DNA from: Guyanagaster necrorhizus
Taxonomy: Eukaryota; Basidiomycota; Agaricomycetes; Agaricales; Physalacriaceae
Direction: 5' to 3'
Length of the DNA stretch: 64,000 bases
Assembly (NCBI RefSeq): GCF_019112545.1
Contig: NW_025064905.1
Span: forward strand, 434,784-498,783
Part shown: positions 11,370-24,731 of the stretch, piece after piece
How positions within the stretch are numbered: the stretch's first letter is position 1
How the letters are laid out: every line of letters begins with the position of its first letter
Position numbers and translations under genes: made by a program
Notes under the pieces: generated by a model
The model's input: the letters and a program-made list of their open reading frames with translations, nothing else
Told to the model about the DNA's origin: nothing
Database searches by the model: none

Positions 11370-12977
11370 ATGCATCGTGTTGGTGCCGACGATGCAGAGC
11401 TTGAGTATACCAACGAGGTACACAGATACCTCAACCGGACTTGTCCCCATCTTCTTTCCAGTAACAATCCTCCTTCCGAGATAGAAGCCAATAACATCGA
11501 ATCTTTCATTCACGACGCTCAGTCTGAATTACAGGAAGCGGACGAGGAAATCTTATCCCTACAAAAAGCGATGAAACTGGCCAAGGAAAAGCGTTCTTGC
11601 ATCGCTCGTACCATTGCCGCCCCTCGAGCAATCCTTTCATCTATCCGCCGTGTCCCTCCAGAGATCTTGACACTTATCTTCGCATGGGCCATGCCCACCA
11701 AGGTGTACCACGTTTTTGATGTCAAGGGTGCACCGTGGGTGCTAGGACAAATCTGCCGTCGCTGGCGAGCCGCAGCGTTATCATTCACGGCTCTCTGGTC
11801 GACCTTCACACTCACAAAATACCCCCGTCGCGGATCGATGCATCCCGACTACCTCGTCTTCCTACTGAATCTGGCCCTATCACGCTCACGCCACAGAGCA
11901 CTGACATTCCACTACTCACCACACTCGCGCAGGTACCCCCACAACCACCTGTTTATCCAAGCCCTTGTACGCCACGCATCTCGTTGGTCCCACATTACTC
12001 TGACGTGTGTCCCAGAGGATCTCGTTGCTCACTTCTTCCCCGCAAAAGGCTGTCTGCTAACCTTGCAGCGTCTGGTGCTTGGGCGACAGAGTACGGGATT
12101 CGTCGATCTCTTTCAGGACGCACCCCGGCTATGCGATGTCACATACCAGCCTCCACCTCCACAGTCCTCGCCATTCTCTTTTCCATGGTCCCAGCTGACG
12201 AGTATCGCCATACAAGACCGCTTCAACACTGTCGTGTCGGTGATCACGCTGTGCACAAAGCTCGAATGCCTAAACTACCAACTTGGTTTTCTCGCTATCT
12301 GGTGGGATAGGAACAGTGTCTTGGGTCCGAGAGTCGTACATAACAAACTTCGCGTGCTGCGGCTCGATTGTCCGGCTGTCTTGCTCCCCATCGTCTCCTT
12401 CCCATCTTTACAGTCTCTCGAAATAGATGGACCCAGCCCAGAAGAGTATTTGGAGTTGCTCGCGAGCTTCATGCGGATCTCTGGCTGTTCTCTCCAGACA
12501 TTGAGTCTTGCGTTGTTCAGGGGCATCCCGCATGAACTTTATGACGTTCTGAAGTTATGTTCCGAGGTGTGCAACCTGAAACTCGATATCAAAGATCCCG
12601 GGACGGCTTTTGAGAATCTCCTCAAGTTCCTCTCGCAGAAAGGGGAGCACGGTGAAGCGCAGGCCACTGGTCCTGTCTTGCCAAAAATGAGGCGTCTTCA
12701 TATTGGCGTGCGACGAGATCCTGGTGATGATGCCCTGACAAGCGAGCAGGAGGCTTCGTCTTGTGCCATGGTGGATATGATCAGCTATCGGTGGTCCGTT
12801 CGCAGAGATTCTGGAGAGCGACTACGCACGATCGTCTATTGCGCCGATTTCGCGAACGACTTGAAGCCGTCAGAGATAGACAGGCTTAAGGTGATGAAGA
12901 ACGAGGGGCTCAAGGTGTCAGTGTCGCTTAATGGTGAGCTTTGTTTCCCCTTCCGCCGGCGTGACTACGGATTCTAA
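11370..12977 (+). CDS. F-box protein with N-terminal coiled coil
   Basis: Intronless gene of about 535 residues. ATG 11370 is chosen as the first in-frame ATG of the open frame. A predicted coiled coil (SELQEADEEILSLQKAMKLA) is followed by APRAILSSIRRVPPEILTLI, an F-box beginning at about residue 90 with ICRRWRAAALSFTALWSTF after it. The remaining 400 residues are leucine-rich, like degenerate LRRs (LECLNYQLGF, VLRLDCPAVLLP, LQSLEIDGPS). This architecture is a very large family in agaricomycetes. The F-box recruits Skp1 of an SCF ubiquitin ligase; the substrate is unknown. No break was seen. Confidence 0.8.
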   Translation: MHRVGADDAELEYTNEVHRYLNRTCPHLLSSNNPPSEIEANNIESFIHDAQSELQEADEEILSLQKAMKLAKEKRSCIARTIAAPRAILSSIRRVPPEILTLIFAWAMPTKVYHVFDVKGAPWVLGQICRRWRAAALSFTALWSTFTLTKYPRRGSMHPDYLVFLLNLALSRSRHRALTFHYSPHSRRYPHNHLFIQALVRHASRWSHITLTCVPEDLVAHFFPAKGCLLTLQRLVLGRQSTGFVDLFQDAPRLCDVTYQPPPPQSSPFSFPWSQLTSIAIQDRFNTVVSVITLCTKLECLNYQLGFLAIWWDRNSVLGPRVVHNKLRVLRLDCPAVLLPIVSFPSLQSLEIDGPSPEEYLELLASFMRISGCSLQTLSLALFRGIPHELYDVLKLCSEVCNLKLDIKDPGTAFENLLKFLSQKGEHGEAQATGPVLPKMRRLHIGVRRDPGDDALTSEQEASSCAMVDMISYRWSVRRDSGERLRTIVYCADFANDLKPSEIDRLKVMKNEGLKVSVSLNGELCFPFRRRDYGF

Positions 12978-13120
12978 ATGACTGGCAGATATAAGAGTCG
13001 TCTGAATGTTCATTGCAAGAAGCGTCTGAACCGGTGTTATATGGCATTCTGAGCGCTATTGCTGTTACCTATGTTTTCGAGATCTAGTTATAACGATGAT
13101 TATAATTTCTTGTGAGAGTA

Positions 13121-13863
13121 TCACGGAGCCAATCTTTCAACATTCCACTCGCCACCGTCCTTTCTAAGATACCTCACGCGATCATGTAGCCTTGACGGTC
13201 TTCCAGACCAGAATTCTATCTCGCTAAACCATAATAAATACCTGGAAGCTCCAATCAGAATGAAAATGAGACGCACCTGGGCAGGACCCTCCACCCGCCC
13301 CAAAAATCCGGCACATCTACTTCTTTACCCTCAAACCGAACCTTGAGTTCTTCTAGTCGAGCCGTGACTTCTCCCTCCCTAACGACACTGCTCTGTTTGC
13401 TGGCCCAGGCCCCCAACTGGCTCTCCCTCGGTCGGGAGCGAAAATACGCCTCTGTCTCCTCCCTCGACACCCGCTCAGCCCTCCCTACCACCCTCACACT
13501 CCAATGCGCCTCCCGCCAGTAGAAGACCAACGCGCAATTCGGATTCGCGCCGAGCTCAAGGCTCTTCCGCGAGGTGTAGTTGGTGTAAAAGACGAATCCC
13601 TGGTTGTCGACTTGCTTCAATAGAACTTGGCGAGAGGAAGGAACGCCACTCAGAGTGCAGGTAGAGAGCACCATCGATTCGGGTTCGGATACGAGGGAAG
13701 ACTCGGAAGAGACTTGAGAGAACCATGCCTTGAACTGTTGGAGGGGATCGCTGTCCACGGATTGGGGGGACAGGGATTCTGTAGCGTTGTATTGATTGCG
13801 GCCGATAACTTGGACCATAGTCGATTCTGACTCAACAGTGGTCAGCGACGTGGGAAGAAACAT
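13121..13863 (-). CDS. PDX3: pyridoxamine/pyridoxine 5'-phosphate oxidase
   Basis: FMN enzyme that makes pyridoxal 5'-phosphate. Two exons around a 53-nt intron (13224-13276) give 229 residues. Family landmarks in order: [104 protein letters not shown], then [18 protein letters not shown] and a final RLAP before TGA 13121-13123. These are the FMN- and substrate-binding segments of the family, and all are present. The first ATG is 13861-13863; an in-frame ATG at 13816-13818 is an alternative start and still leaves the whole domain. Confidence 0.93.
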
Positions 13864-14090
13864 AGATCGATGGTGTGGTGAGGAAGAAACCTCAAGCCCA
13901 GACTCGTCGAGGAGCACCGTCGGAGCATCGGTCCGTGAATCCGGGCGGACCCAGAGTGATCAGAATAAAAACACCTTCCTCACTCAGATCAACGTCGAGA
14001 CTCGAAATAGATTCTTTCTACGTTAATTTTCGAGTTGCGAACCGTAACTATATCTTCAAAAGTCTTGGTACTTAAGCATGCCATTCAGTG

Positions 14091-15959
14091 CTAGTCGGAC
14101 TCTCCATCCACAGCTACAACGTCGCATTCAATGACGGACAACTTGGCTCGGAGCGGGCACACTAAAGTGATCCTCAGTCCCGCATTTCTAATTATACTGT
14201 CCCATTCACGCTAGAATCCCGTCAGGTCTACAGCGGCGTGTCGTCAGCGGATTTGACATACCAAAGACCGTTCACGGGCATTGTATACTCCAAGGAGATG
14301 GACGCCAAGGCCGAGGTTCATTTTCGCGCAAACACCGAAATTCAAGGGCACATAGCGTGGAGGGGAAGCTGTTGCGTACTTCTCAGCGTCAATAAGCATT
14401 CTGAGGCTCTCGTCGCATTGTTCCTGTGGAGTAGAGGATATGGTGCAAGGTAGAGCTACATGCTCGATGATGATGACTTTGACCTATTTGACTACTCAGT
14501 ACTGATCAACTTGGTTCCCCGCGCAACACTTACAGTCCCATGAATGGCCGTTATGTTTCTGAGGATCGCAGTCTGCAGACCATAGATCAGTATTGCTGAC
14601 GAGCCGAAGAAAGCTATACCATACACAGTCTTGATCTGTCCAGTCATGTCTGAGCGGATATGTAAAGGTTCGTCAGAAAAGGCTGAGAGTATAGAACTCA
14701 CAGAACCAGTCGAAACACATAGGTCGTCTTTCCAGATCGTCGCACCTGCGGTGTCTTGAAATCGTGCGCTTCAACGACGATGCGTCCCTGTTGGGCCGCC
14801 GCTGGACTTTCCCGGTTAACGTTGACTCTGGTTATGGGAATGACTTCGGGTAGGTCTTGAATAACAAATGCGACATCTTCGAGACTAAAAGTAGAGTTCA
14901 GCAAAATATCGTTTTCGACGGCTTAAAATAACGCTTACATCTTTGCCAGGGAGATGGTAAGATATCCTTGACCTCCTCCGCAATCAACGATGGTTTGGCT
15001 ATTCAGACTTTTCCAAGGAAAATCAACCAGCAGAGCCGATGCGGCAGCATCTCCATAGGTCTAGCCAGCAATTGAGTACTAGGCTTTCGAAACGTTGAAA
15101 CAGATGTACAAACCCGCACTGAATTCGCCCATTGTTCAAGTTCAGCAGGGTTAGCTTTGAGGTAGTCGAAGAGGGAAAGCGGAGTGTGATGGGAGAGCTG
15201 GAAAGCTGTCTCCAGTGGCGAGGTTGAGTATTTCCATTCAGGTTTGGTGATAGCATCAAGTAGCGAATTTGCAATTTTTGCCTTCCCCCGCGTACTGGAA
15301 GAGAGTGGTTAATATGGACATTTTTAGAAATGTGAGATTGCTTACAGCGCCCACTTTCGCCCATTTTTCCCTAGGCACAATTCCAACGCAGGACGATTGA
15401 GTGCGTATACTCCTTCATTCTTTTCATGTAGCCATCCTTCCGCAGCAAGATACCGGAGAATTGCCGTCAGCTTGAACGGATCAAGGTCCAAAAATCGGTG
15501 GAGCTGTTCCACATGTAATCCGGTGGTTCTGTAGGCTTCTTCCGAGAGCTTGTCGATAACGCCAGTTCTAAGAACTATGTCCAAACATACTGCGTCATAA
15601 GGAGCCAGAGTATGTTCAACTACTTTCTCGTACGGAGACTGCAGAAGCGTTTTGAGTTGACCCTAAGTAGACCGTCAGACGGTGCGCCGACTGAAGACAT
15701 GAAAACATACAACGCATGCTTCATAATTTCAAAATAGGAATATGAAAACGAATGGAAAATATCGAGACTTCGCACCTAGTGCTAGTCTTCGAGCTTCATA
15801 TAAGCGCGGGGAGGGTAAGTACTCCGGAGAATCCAATGGATGGGGTTCAAGACTGAACGTCGATAGCTCTGGCAGCTTTGCCTTCGTCAGTTCCTCTCGG
15901 AACGCATTCAGAGCGCCGTTCAAACTGGTTTGTAGTGCGTCAAGTTCAGATATGTCCAT
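14091..15959 (-). CDS. SAM-dependent O-methyltransferase
   Basis: Plant/fungal COMT-like enzyme that would methylate a phenolic hydroxyl with S-adenosylmethionine. Start ATG 15957-15959 (MDISELDALQTSLNGALNAF). A dimerisation/winged-helix part follows (DIVLRTGVIDKLSEEAYRTT, FKLTAILRYLAAEGWLHEK). Then come ETAFQLSHHTPLSLFDYLKA and the SAM motif QTIVDCGGGQGYLTISLAK (DxGGGxG). The catalytic His region is FRLVLHDWTDQDC, restored by splicing. KVIIIEH and NLGLGVHLLGVYNARERSL follow, and the last exon gives REWDSIIRNAGLRITLVCPL, ending VAVDGESD with TAG 14091-14093. About nine exons; complete. It is a tandem neighbour of the ammonia-lyase, same strand, 405 bp apart. Acceptor and regiochemistry are not readable. 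Confidence 0.85.
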
Positions 15960-16364
15960 CGGAATGGCTTTGTAGTGGGCTGCTGTTCAGTCGAGACGAC
16001 ATTTATGGCTTTATAGTAGGCCGCTCTTCAGCCAAGTCGACATTTATGCTTAAAGATCTAACAAGTTTAGCACTGCGTGGTCATGGTACCACCCGTGACT
16101 AGTAACTCACTTCCAAAGCAGAACCCTCGAAGATAATTTTGGATGATTGTACCCGCGCCAACCCTTGCTTCGAAAGCTGTTTTAAGGACGTATTAAAACA
16201 TGAATTGCAGATACAGATGCTTGACATATATTTTAACTGCGGGTTCCCGTGAGACTGGACGGTCATGACAAATTTACTTTCGACGTCAATTCACCTCGAC
16301 TCGTTGACCGGGAAACCAGTTCGGCGCTCAAAAGAATCCATTATTGAATTTGAGTCTTTACATA
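15960..16364. other. spacer between ammonia-lyase and methyltransferase
   Basis: 405 bp with no gene. It should contain the 3' end of the ammonia-lyase transcript and the promoter of the O-methyltransferase, both on the minus strand. No clear element recognised. Confidence 0.4.
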
Positions 16365-18952
16365 TCATGAGACCCGCTTCCCTATCATCGCGGTAATAAC
16401 TTCGTGCATCTTCCCGTCCATGACGGCCTAGATAGAAGTTAATCGGGTTCGATGGTTATCTTTATCAGAAGCTTGTTCTCACCTTATAGATGACAGAGAC
16501 GTGATGTCCGATAGTCTTGGTGTTTGCATAAGGGGCGTTCCCAAACCGCTTTAAGTTCTCTTCACCATGCATCGGAACTCCCAATTCAAGACGGATAAAC
16601 TGATAGATATCGTGGGTGCGACCAAGATACGAGCAGGCAGGTGCACGCCCCTTCAAGCCCGTAAGATATTGATCTCTCAATTCATCCATGAGAGCGATAC
16701 CGCGTGTAGCGATTGTATCAGTGGCTGCCATAATATCAGAAAGTGTTGGTTGGTCACACGACGAAGGTTTGGTTGTGAAGAACTTGACAATCACTGGTAT
16801 GCAAGACGATGCGACGGCTTGCATCTGATCTTTCAAGTCCATCGTGGTGGTAGAATAGAAAGAGTCTCTGAAGACCCTATTGACCAAAGATGAGAGATCT
16901 AAAGTATCCGAATTTTGCAGCTTGAATTTGCTGGTGAATTCTGCATGTGGACTAATCAGAACGAACCAGAGAGGATAGAATATTCCCTTACCGGTCTTCA
17001 CGGCGTCTTCGATGCCAACGAGGAAATCGTACTGCATTGCGCGAAGGTCGAGCGCTGATAGCAACGATAAGCGTATCATCATTAATACGGCAGGCTTTTT
17101 ACCTTGGCAGAGAATATACAGGTGCGACGCGATCAGCATGGCGAGAACTTCTAGAGAGGATACGGTGGCGCGCGCGGAAAGTAAAGCCATGGAACTATTC
17201 ACAAAAGGCATTTTGTGAATAGAGCTATAGGGTGAAAGACAGAGGCGCATACTTCACTGATTCGTTATGCATCTCGGCAGCTTGAGAATGCGTTGATACA
17301 GGGTTTGCAAGATATCCGAGTTCCGTCACATAGGCGGCCATAACGACGTCTAACCCCTTGGCATGGTAGTTGAGAGAGGGATCCGTGGCGGCCAGAGATG
17401 GAGGTAGGCCCTTATTGATATGGGGGTTCAAGATCTCGCTTGACTGTGCAAAGGCAAGTTTCCCAATGTGATCAAGAGCAAGACGAGTCTTCTCCATAGC
17501 GTTCGTGACTGCCATAGCCTGGAAATTTCCGCCGAGATGTATAGTTTGCGTTTCAGCCTCGATGAGAGGATTGTCACTGCCTTTGCATCGTCATTGTTAG
17601 ATATGCGAGGGTTGTAATCACTATACTCACTCGCGTTACACTCGAGATCGATAGTCTTTACGGCGGCATAAATATCTTCTAACTGGGGACCTAGATATTG
17701 AGGGGAAGTGCGCATTGCATAGCGATCTTGACGGAGAATGCCAGGATCTTCATTCAGGCGAACTTGGGAGTCATCATTCTTCGCGAATTCACTGCCTTCC
17801 AGAAGAGATAATATATATTGAGCCGCTTCCACCTGGAGAGACTTTAGTATTGCTAGTAGGCTTGAATTAAGATGATCAAACCTGGCCCGGATGAGGTCTA
17901 GCAATAGCATGAATGAAAGGGGAAAACGATCCCCTTGCCCCATGCAAGGCCTCAACTGTAAGTGCAGTGCAGGTAAGGGCTAATAGCGACATTTGGACTG
18001 CATCATAGACGGCAAGAGCAGCCACGGCTGCAGAAAAGGATGTTCCGTTGACTACAGAAAGCGGCTCCTTAGCTTGGAACACGAGAGGCTCTATCCCTGC
18101 TATAGCAAGGGCATTTTTCGATGTCATGACGATACGGGCACTAGGCGGACCGTAGTTCACACGAATGGAGGGGTTCCCCGTGGCAGCACCAGCGAGGTAG
18201 GACAATGGCGTGAGATCTCCAGACGCTGAAATACTACCCCGGAGTGGAACCAGAGGGAGTATATTCGCATTCAGCATAAGCGAGAACTTTTCCAGGACAT
18301 CCCAACGAACACCGGAGTGGCCACGAATCATACTATTCATGCGCATCATGAGGGCACCTCTGACCCAAGACTCTGGCATTTGTGTGGCAGCGGCATTATG
18401 AGAGATTGGTAGACTGTCGCCTTCTCCGTCTATAGATAAAATGCCGCATTGTATCTGCTGTAGAATGGAAACCCCAAGGGATAGGACATCATCGGATCGT
18501 GTGTCTGCTGCAAAAAAAAATCGCATTGAATGAACTAGAAAAAGGTCGTGTGGACAATATTCACCGCTACCGCCGACACCAGTTGTTACCTTGAAAAGAA
18601 ATATAAGTGGTCCATCGGTTCGTAGATGATATCGGGCGTACGCCATATATGCTCTTTTTCACCAGTACCGCATCTTCGAGGACTCGCCTGCTTTGATGAA
18701 CGCGTTCCTTGGCCTCAGTTGAGCCGTCGACTTGAGGGTTTACTCCGTAACGCGCGACAGCCACGGTTGCGGGTATGGATAAAGATCGTCCGTCAACAAG
18801 AACTGGCCTTTCGTTACTATTTCCGAGATCAAACTTGACAACCAGTAAGGATAGCTGGGAACGGCATACCGATATGCCTTGGTTTGTGTTAGTAAACTGA
18901 GAAAGCTAGAAATTATGCCAGTATCCTCGTCGACTGTGGTGAACGTTGACAT
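16365..18952 (-). CDS. aromatic amino acid ammonia-lyase (PAL/HAL family)
   Basis: MIO-dependent lyase that removes ammonia from an aromatic amino acid; fungal members usually give trans-cinnamate from Phe. ATG 18950-18952 opens [20 protein letters not shown]. After an intron come [16 protein letters not shown] and [16 protein letters not shown], then [20 protein letters not shown] (active-site Tyr loop). The MIO tripeptide Ala-Ser-Gly is at 18218-18226, within [16 protein letters not shown]. Further motifs: [73 protein letters not shown] and [19 protein letters not shown]. The last exon ends [17 protein letters not shown]. About 720 residues, full length, with several introns. At the substrate-selectivity pair (His-Gln in Rhodotorula PAL) it has Gln-Ile (18452-18457), so the substrate is uncertain. 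Divergent from the halogenase. Confidence 0.9.
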
Positions 18953-19359
18953 GCTTGAGTGCCGCCGATGAGAGTTTAAGTTTGAAGATTGATGTCATGG
19001 GTGGCTTCGACTTTATCATCAGAATTCGAAGAATACAGTTTGCTGGATCCGCAATGAACGGTTGTGATTCGGCTGCTGCCGTGGAATAGGCCGGGCCCGT
19101 CAACCGGCAATCATCCAAAACGCCGCTTGTTGAACTTATTGTGCATGAACCAAGATCTAACTTCTTCATTGATATTGCGGCGATGTCGCGAGATTACCTC
19201 CAGGATAGCTAGCCGCCAGATCACAGCATATGATAACAAAGCTTCTTATGCCTTTTTCTCCCTAGCAGGACGTCTATAAACGGCAGGGATACGGCTATAC
19301 ACATATATAGGATCAACTCCTTTCACTGTCCTGGAGGGATCCAGTACCTGAACCACATA
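18953..19359. promoter_or_regulatory. shared divergent promoter region, ammonia-lyase / halogenase
   Basis: 407 bp lie between the two divergent start codons. On the plus strand TATAAA is at 19275-19280 and a TATATA run at 19304-19309, 80 and 51 bp before the inferred halogenase ATG. A long minus-strand open frame (18906-19169) overlaps this region but splicing and homology place the lyase start at 18952. Co-regulation of the two genes is an inference from the arrangement. Confidence 0.5.
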
Positions 19360-21474
<2,115 letters not shown>

Positions 21475-21633
21475 TTAAATCTGACTACCAGAAACGAGGA
21501 AAAGTGGACGTAGTGCAGTAAACATTGAGAACATGATTTACCATGAAACTCGTCAAACATCTACAAGTAATGAGTAAAACCCAACTATATTTGCATAAAG
21601 TAAATGACATTGGAATCCCAATCGTTCCGAGTC

Positions 21634-23612
21634 CTATAATTTGTAAAGGAAGCCGTCACTTCTGTCATCGTTGACAGGTCCAGGATTCGCCACCGCTTTC
21701 CTCTTTTTGTTCTGAGCATTCAACCATACGATATTCGCAAACGCCGCCACTATCATACCAGCAGAAAAGACTATAGATACGATAGTCGCATTGTCGTAAT
21801 CTGGAGCCTTGGATAGCGATCCGAACAACCACGTTGCTAAAATACCGCCCAAACTGGTCGAGCTCAGTAAGAAAGCTATCACCGCTGCTCGCCTAAACCG
21901 GGGTGCCGAGTTATTGGCTGCCCATGCGAGAAGCGAAGGAGGAGAGCAGTATACACCTGGGACGAACAGGAAGAGAGAACCATATCGGACATGATTGTTC
22001 TTACTGCCGAGAAATACGGCAAATCCAATAGTAGCCAGCATGGAATGGAACATGACAGTGACTCCACGAAGCCTATACCGGTCCGATACGAAAGCGGTGA
22101 TGATGTTCACTGAAAGAGTCTGTGAGACGGGTCGATTTCCTTGGCGAAGGAGGAGCTTACCCGCCCAGGCCACGGCATACGGAGGAACCGACATTAATTG
22201 TGCTCGGTTAGCTGTATATCCAAGGCTTTCCACTATACTAGGCTCGAAACTATGGTAGTTGGTAATAACGTCGTCAGCAAGAACAATATGATGGAGAAAG
22301 GCTGACATACTATGCGAGAGCGGTCAGAGTCAGACCTGTCGTGAGTACCATCTATTAGTATACTTCTCAATACCTCCGACATACATACCTCCGAAAAATC
22401 CCAAGACGAAATACAACAGTACATGAGGTTGGAATAATGCATTTAAAGTCGAAGACCAGCTGAAATGACCGTCGTCTTTTGCAAGCATGGTATGCTCTTG
22501 AACGAGGAGTGCCTCGGCGTTGGACCACTCTTCGGAAGTCAGGAGCGGAATCGTCGAAAGGGAACGCGGCATAATGACAAAGCAGACAAGTCCATACAAG
22601 ACGGTAAAACTTCCTTCCTGGAAAGTAGACAATTCTAGAGCTTCTAATATCCGAAGTATCACAAACATACCAGGATGAAAATATATTTCCACGCAGGTCT
22701 CCCATCATGACCATCCAGATGATCGATAGCTGATGCCAGCAGACCAGAGAAGGCTCCGGCCAATGCAGTCGAAGCAAAAAATAGCGCTATTCTGTTGTAC
22801 AACGTCAGTGAGCCAGGAACCAACTACTAGGTACATGATACGTTCCTGAGTTGAAGCTTACTCCGTGGATAAAATGACGCGACATATAAAGATAATCCTG
22901 GCAGCAGACCGCCTGGGAAACATAACTGTTGAGTGATTCAACTGTGCACATGGACGTTTGTGTCACCTTCACAGCAGCCTAGAATTACTCGACAAGCGAC
23001 GAGGCCGCCGTAAGAAGTAACCAGCCCTACGGTTATGTTCGGACTCGGAAACGAAGAAGCTTTAAAAAGGAAGGTACCTTGGAATGCAGTAACTGCGCCC
23101 CATATGACAACCAAAGTAGGGAGGACAATATGAGCCCCAATGCGCTGGTAAGTATTACCCTCAGTATGTTCCAATAAAGCACAAACTGACGCTTACCGTT
23201 AGAAATAAGTTGCTCGGAATTTCGACCAACGCATAGGGAATTAACGTAGCAGTCAAGAGAAGACTGTACTACAATGTAAAGGTGTTATACATATGTTGTC
23301 GAAAGTTCTGATTCAACCCAACCTACCTGACTATCCGTCATTCCAAGATTCGCTTGCAACCCAGCAACCCGGGCATTTCCTATATTCCCGCGATCCTATA
23401 AGATGTGGTAGGAAATGATCGCGAAAGATTGTCGATAGACTTACCAGGAAGTTTAAGAGATACATGATCGTGACGATGGGGAGGATCTGCACGTCTAGCT
23501 TCCACCAGGGAACCCTTCGAACGTCCACCGATGGTAAGAGGAATCTCGGAGAGTCCTCATTGGACAATTTCTCTCCGGCCAAACTCTCTTTGTGACTGTA
23601 CTTTTCATCCAT
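21634..23612 (-). CDS. MFS transporter, anion:cation symporter (Dal5-like) family
   Basis: Plasma-membrane permease family that carries organic anions such as allantoate, nicotinate and related acids with protons. ATG 23610-23612 opens MDEKYSHKESLAGEKLSNED, then WWKLDVQILPIVTIMYLLNF, and after a short intron DRGNIGNARVAGLQANLGMT, the diagnostic loop. Later exons carry GGLVACRVILGCCEG, LIPLLTSEEW-type sequence (PLLTSEEWSNAEALL), a central loop and the second six-helix bundle (VLLYFVLGFFGGMYVGG; SLFLFVPGVYCSPPSLLAWA; FLLSSTSLGGILATWLFGSL). The C-terminus is basic, ending SDGFLYKL, with TAG 21634-21636. It converges on the halogenase with 159 bp between stops. It could move an aromatic acid product or precursor. 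Confidence 0.85.
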
Positions 23613-24731
23613 GATGGCGATGAGCGGATAAAGAAAACAGTCGACTTTGCACTTTAAATCCAGCCCAGAATTGAGGCACCCGGTTGAATGCTAAATGGAT
23701 CAATCAAGAATAACTCAAGTTCCCCCTGAGGCCGTGAGAAGGACCGTGATGAGCCCCACCTGGCGGTGGTGCAATGGGCTTGAAATGAATAGAACGATTA
23801 CCATCATCCAGCTCAAATCAGGCGCTCTGTGGACGAACTGAATTAGGTCAGAAGCTTGATGTCGGCGAGGCACAAGGCCGAGGTCCTTGTTGCCAGCTGA
23901 TACTATAGATATTGACAACGAACTGTTGTTATTTTCACGCGTCTGTGTCATAAACAAATAAAATGCTTCAATCGCACGCTGCGACGAACAGAGAATGAGG
24001 TGCTGCGCCTCCGAGTCGGCACTCAACAGGGACATGATGATCCCACACAGAGACGGGGAGTCTTGTCTCGTAGGTACCTTTCTTATCTTCCTTTTCTCTT
24101 GGATGGTAGCATCTTCAACACTATTCAGATATCGATGACGCGTCGGCGGCCGAAACAAGTACGATCCGCGGAAGTAGGCGTGAAGGACGACAACATCGTG
24201 TAAGCAGGGATGATGAAACATTAAAATTCTCCTCCACTATCCTGGACTGTGCGTCGGTTCTCAACGAAAGAAGAGAGAAAGGCCCTGGATGAGTATTATA
24301 TCGCAGTACCCGGAGGAAGATCTAGTCAAGGGGAGGGCGTCTCCATTCAACGGACTGGAGATAAAAGTAACGAACCGAAACAAACACCTGTGTACAGCGC
24401 ACAATATAAAGGATATGATTAGCGTTTGTCCACTGTCGACTTGGCTGCAGGGTGATTAGAGAACAAGACAGCAGTAAACATCCTAATCGAATTATGGGTC
24501 AGTAACACGACTATTTAAAGAGACAAGCGATGTATCTGCTTACCTTAAAGTCGCATCGCACGTTTGATTTAAGTGACAGTGAGCCGAGGCGACGGATGAG
24601 CAAAAAAAAACAACCCAGCTTCGGGCCGGAACGAAGAAGTCGGCCCGATGTTCCGCTCATTGAGCAATGGTTGGGGAGGAAAGAACGGTTCCATAAAAAC
24701 ATACAGACAGAATCATGCAGATCTTTCAAAA
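23613..24731. other. intergenic region, no convincing gene
   Basis: 1.1 kb upstream of the first MFS gene. A 168-codon minus-strand open frame at 23715-24221 has no recognisable motif and an unconvincing composition, so it is not called. Presumably holds the promoter of the downstream transporter. Confidence 0.4.

Noticed and set aside
18906..19169. Upstream minus-strand ATG (19169) as start of the ammonia-lyase
   Set aside because: That frame stops before the lyase homology. The ATG at 18952 in another frame splices directly into the conserved [11 protein letters not shown] segment.
23715..24221. 168-codon minus-strand open frame upstream of the first MFS gene
   Set aside because: Unconvincing composition and no recognisable domain; more likely promoter sequence open by chance.
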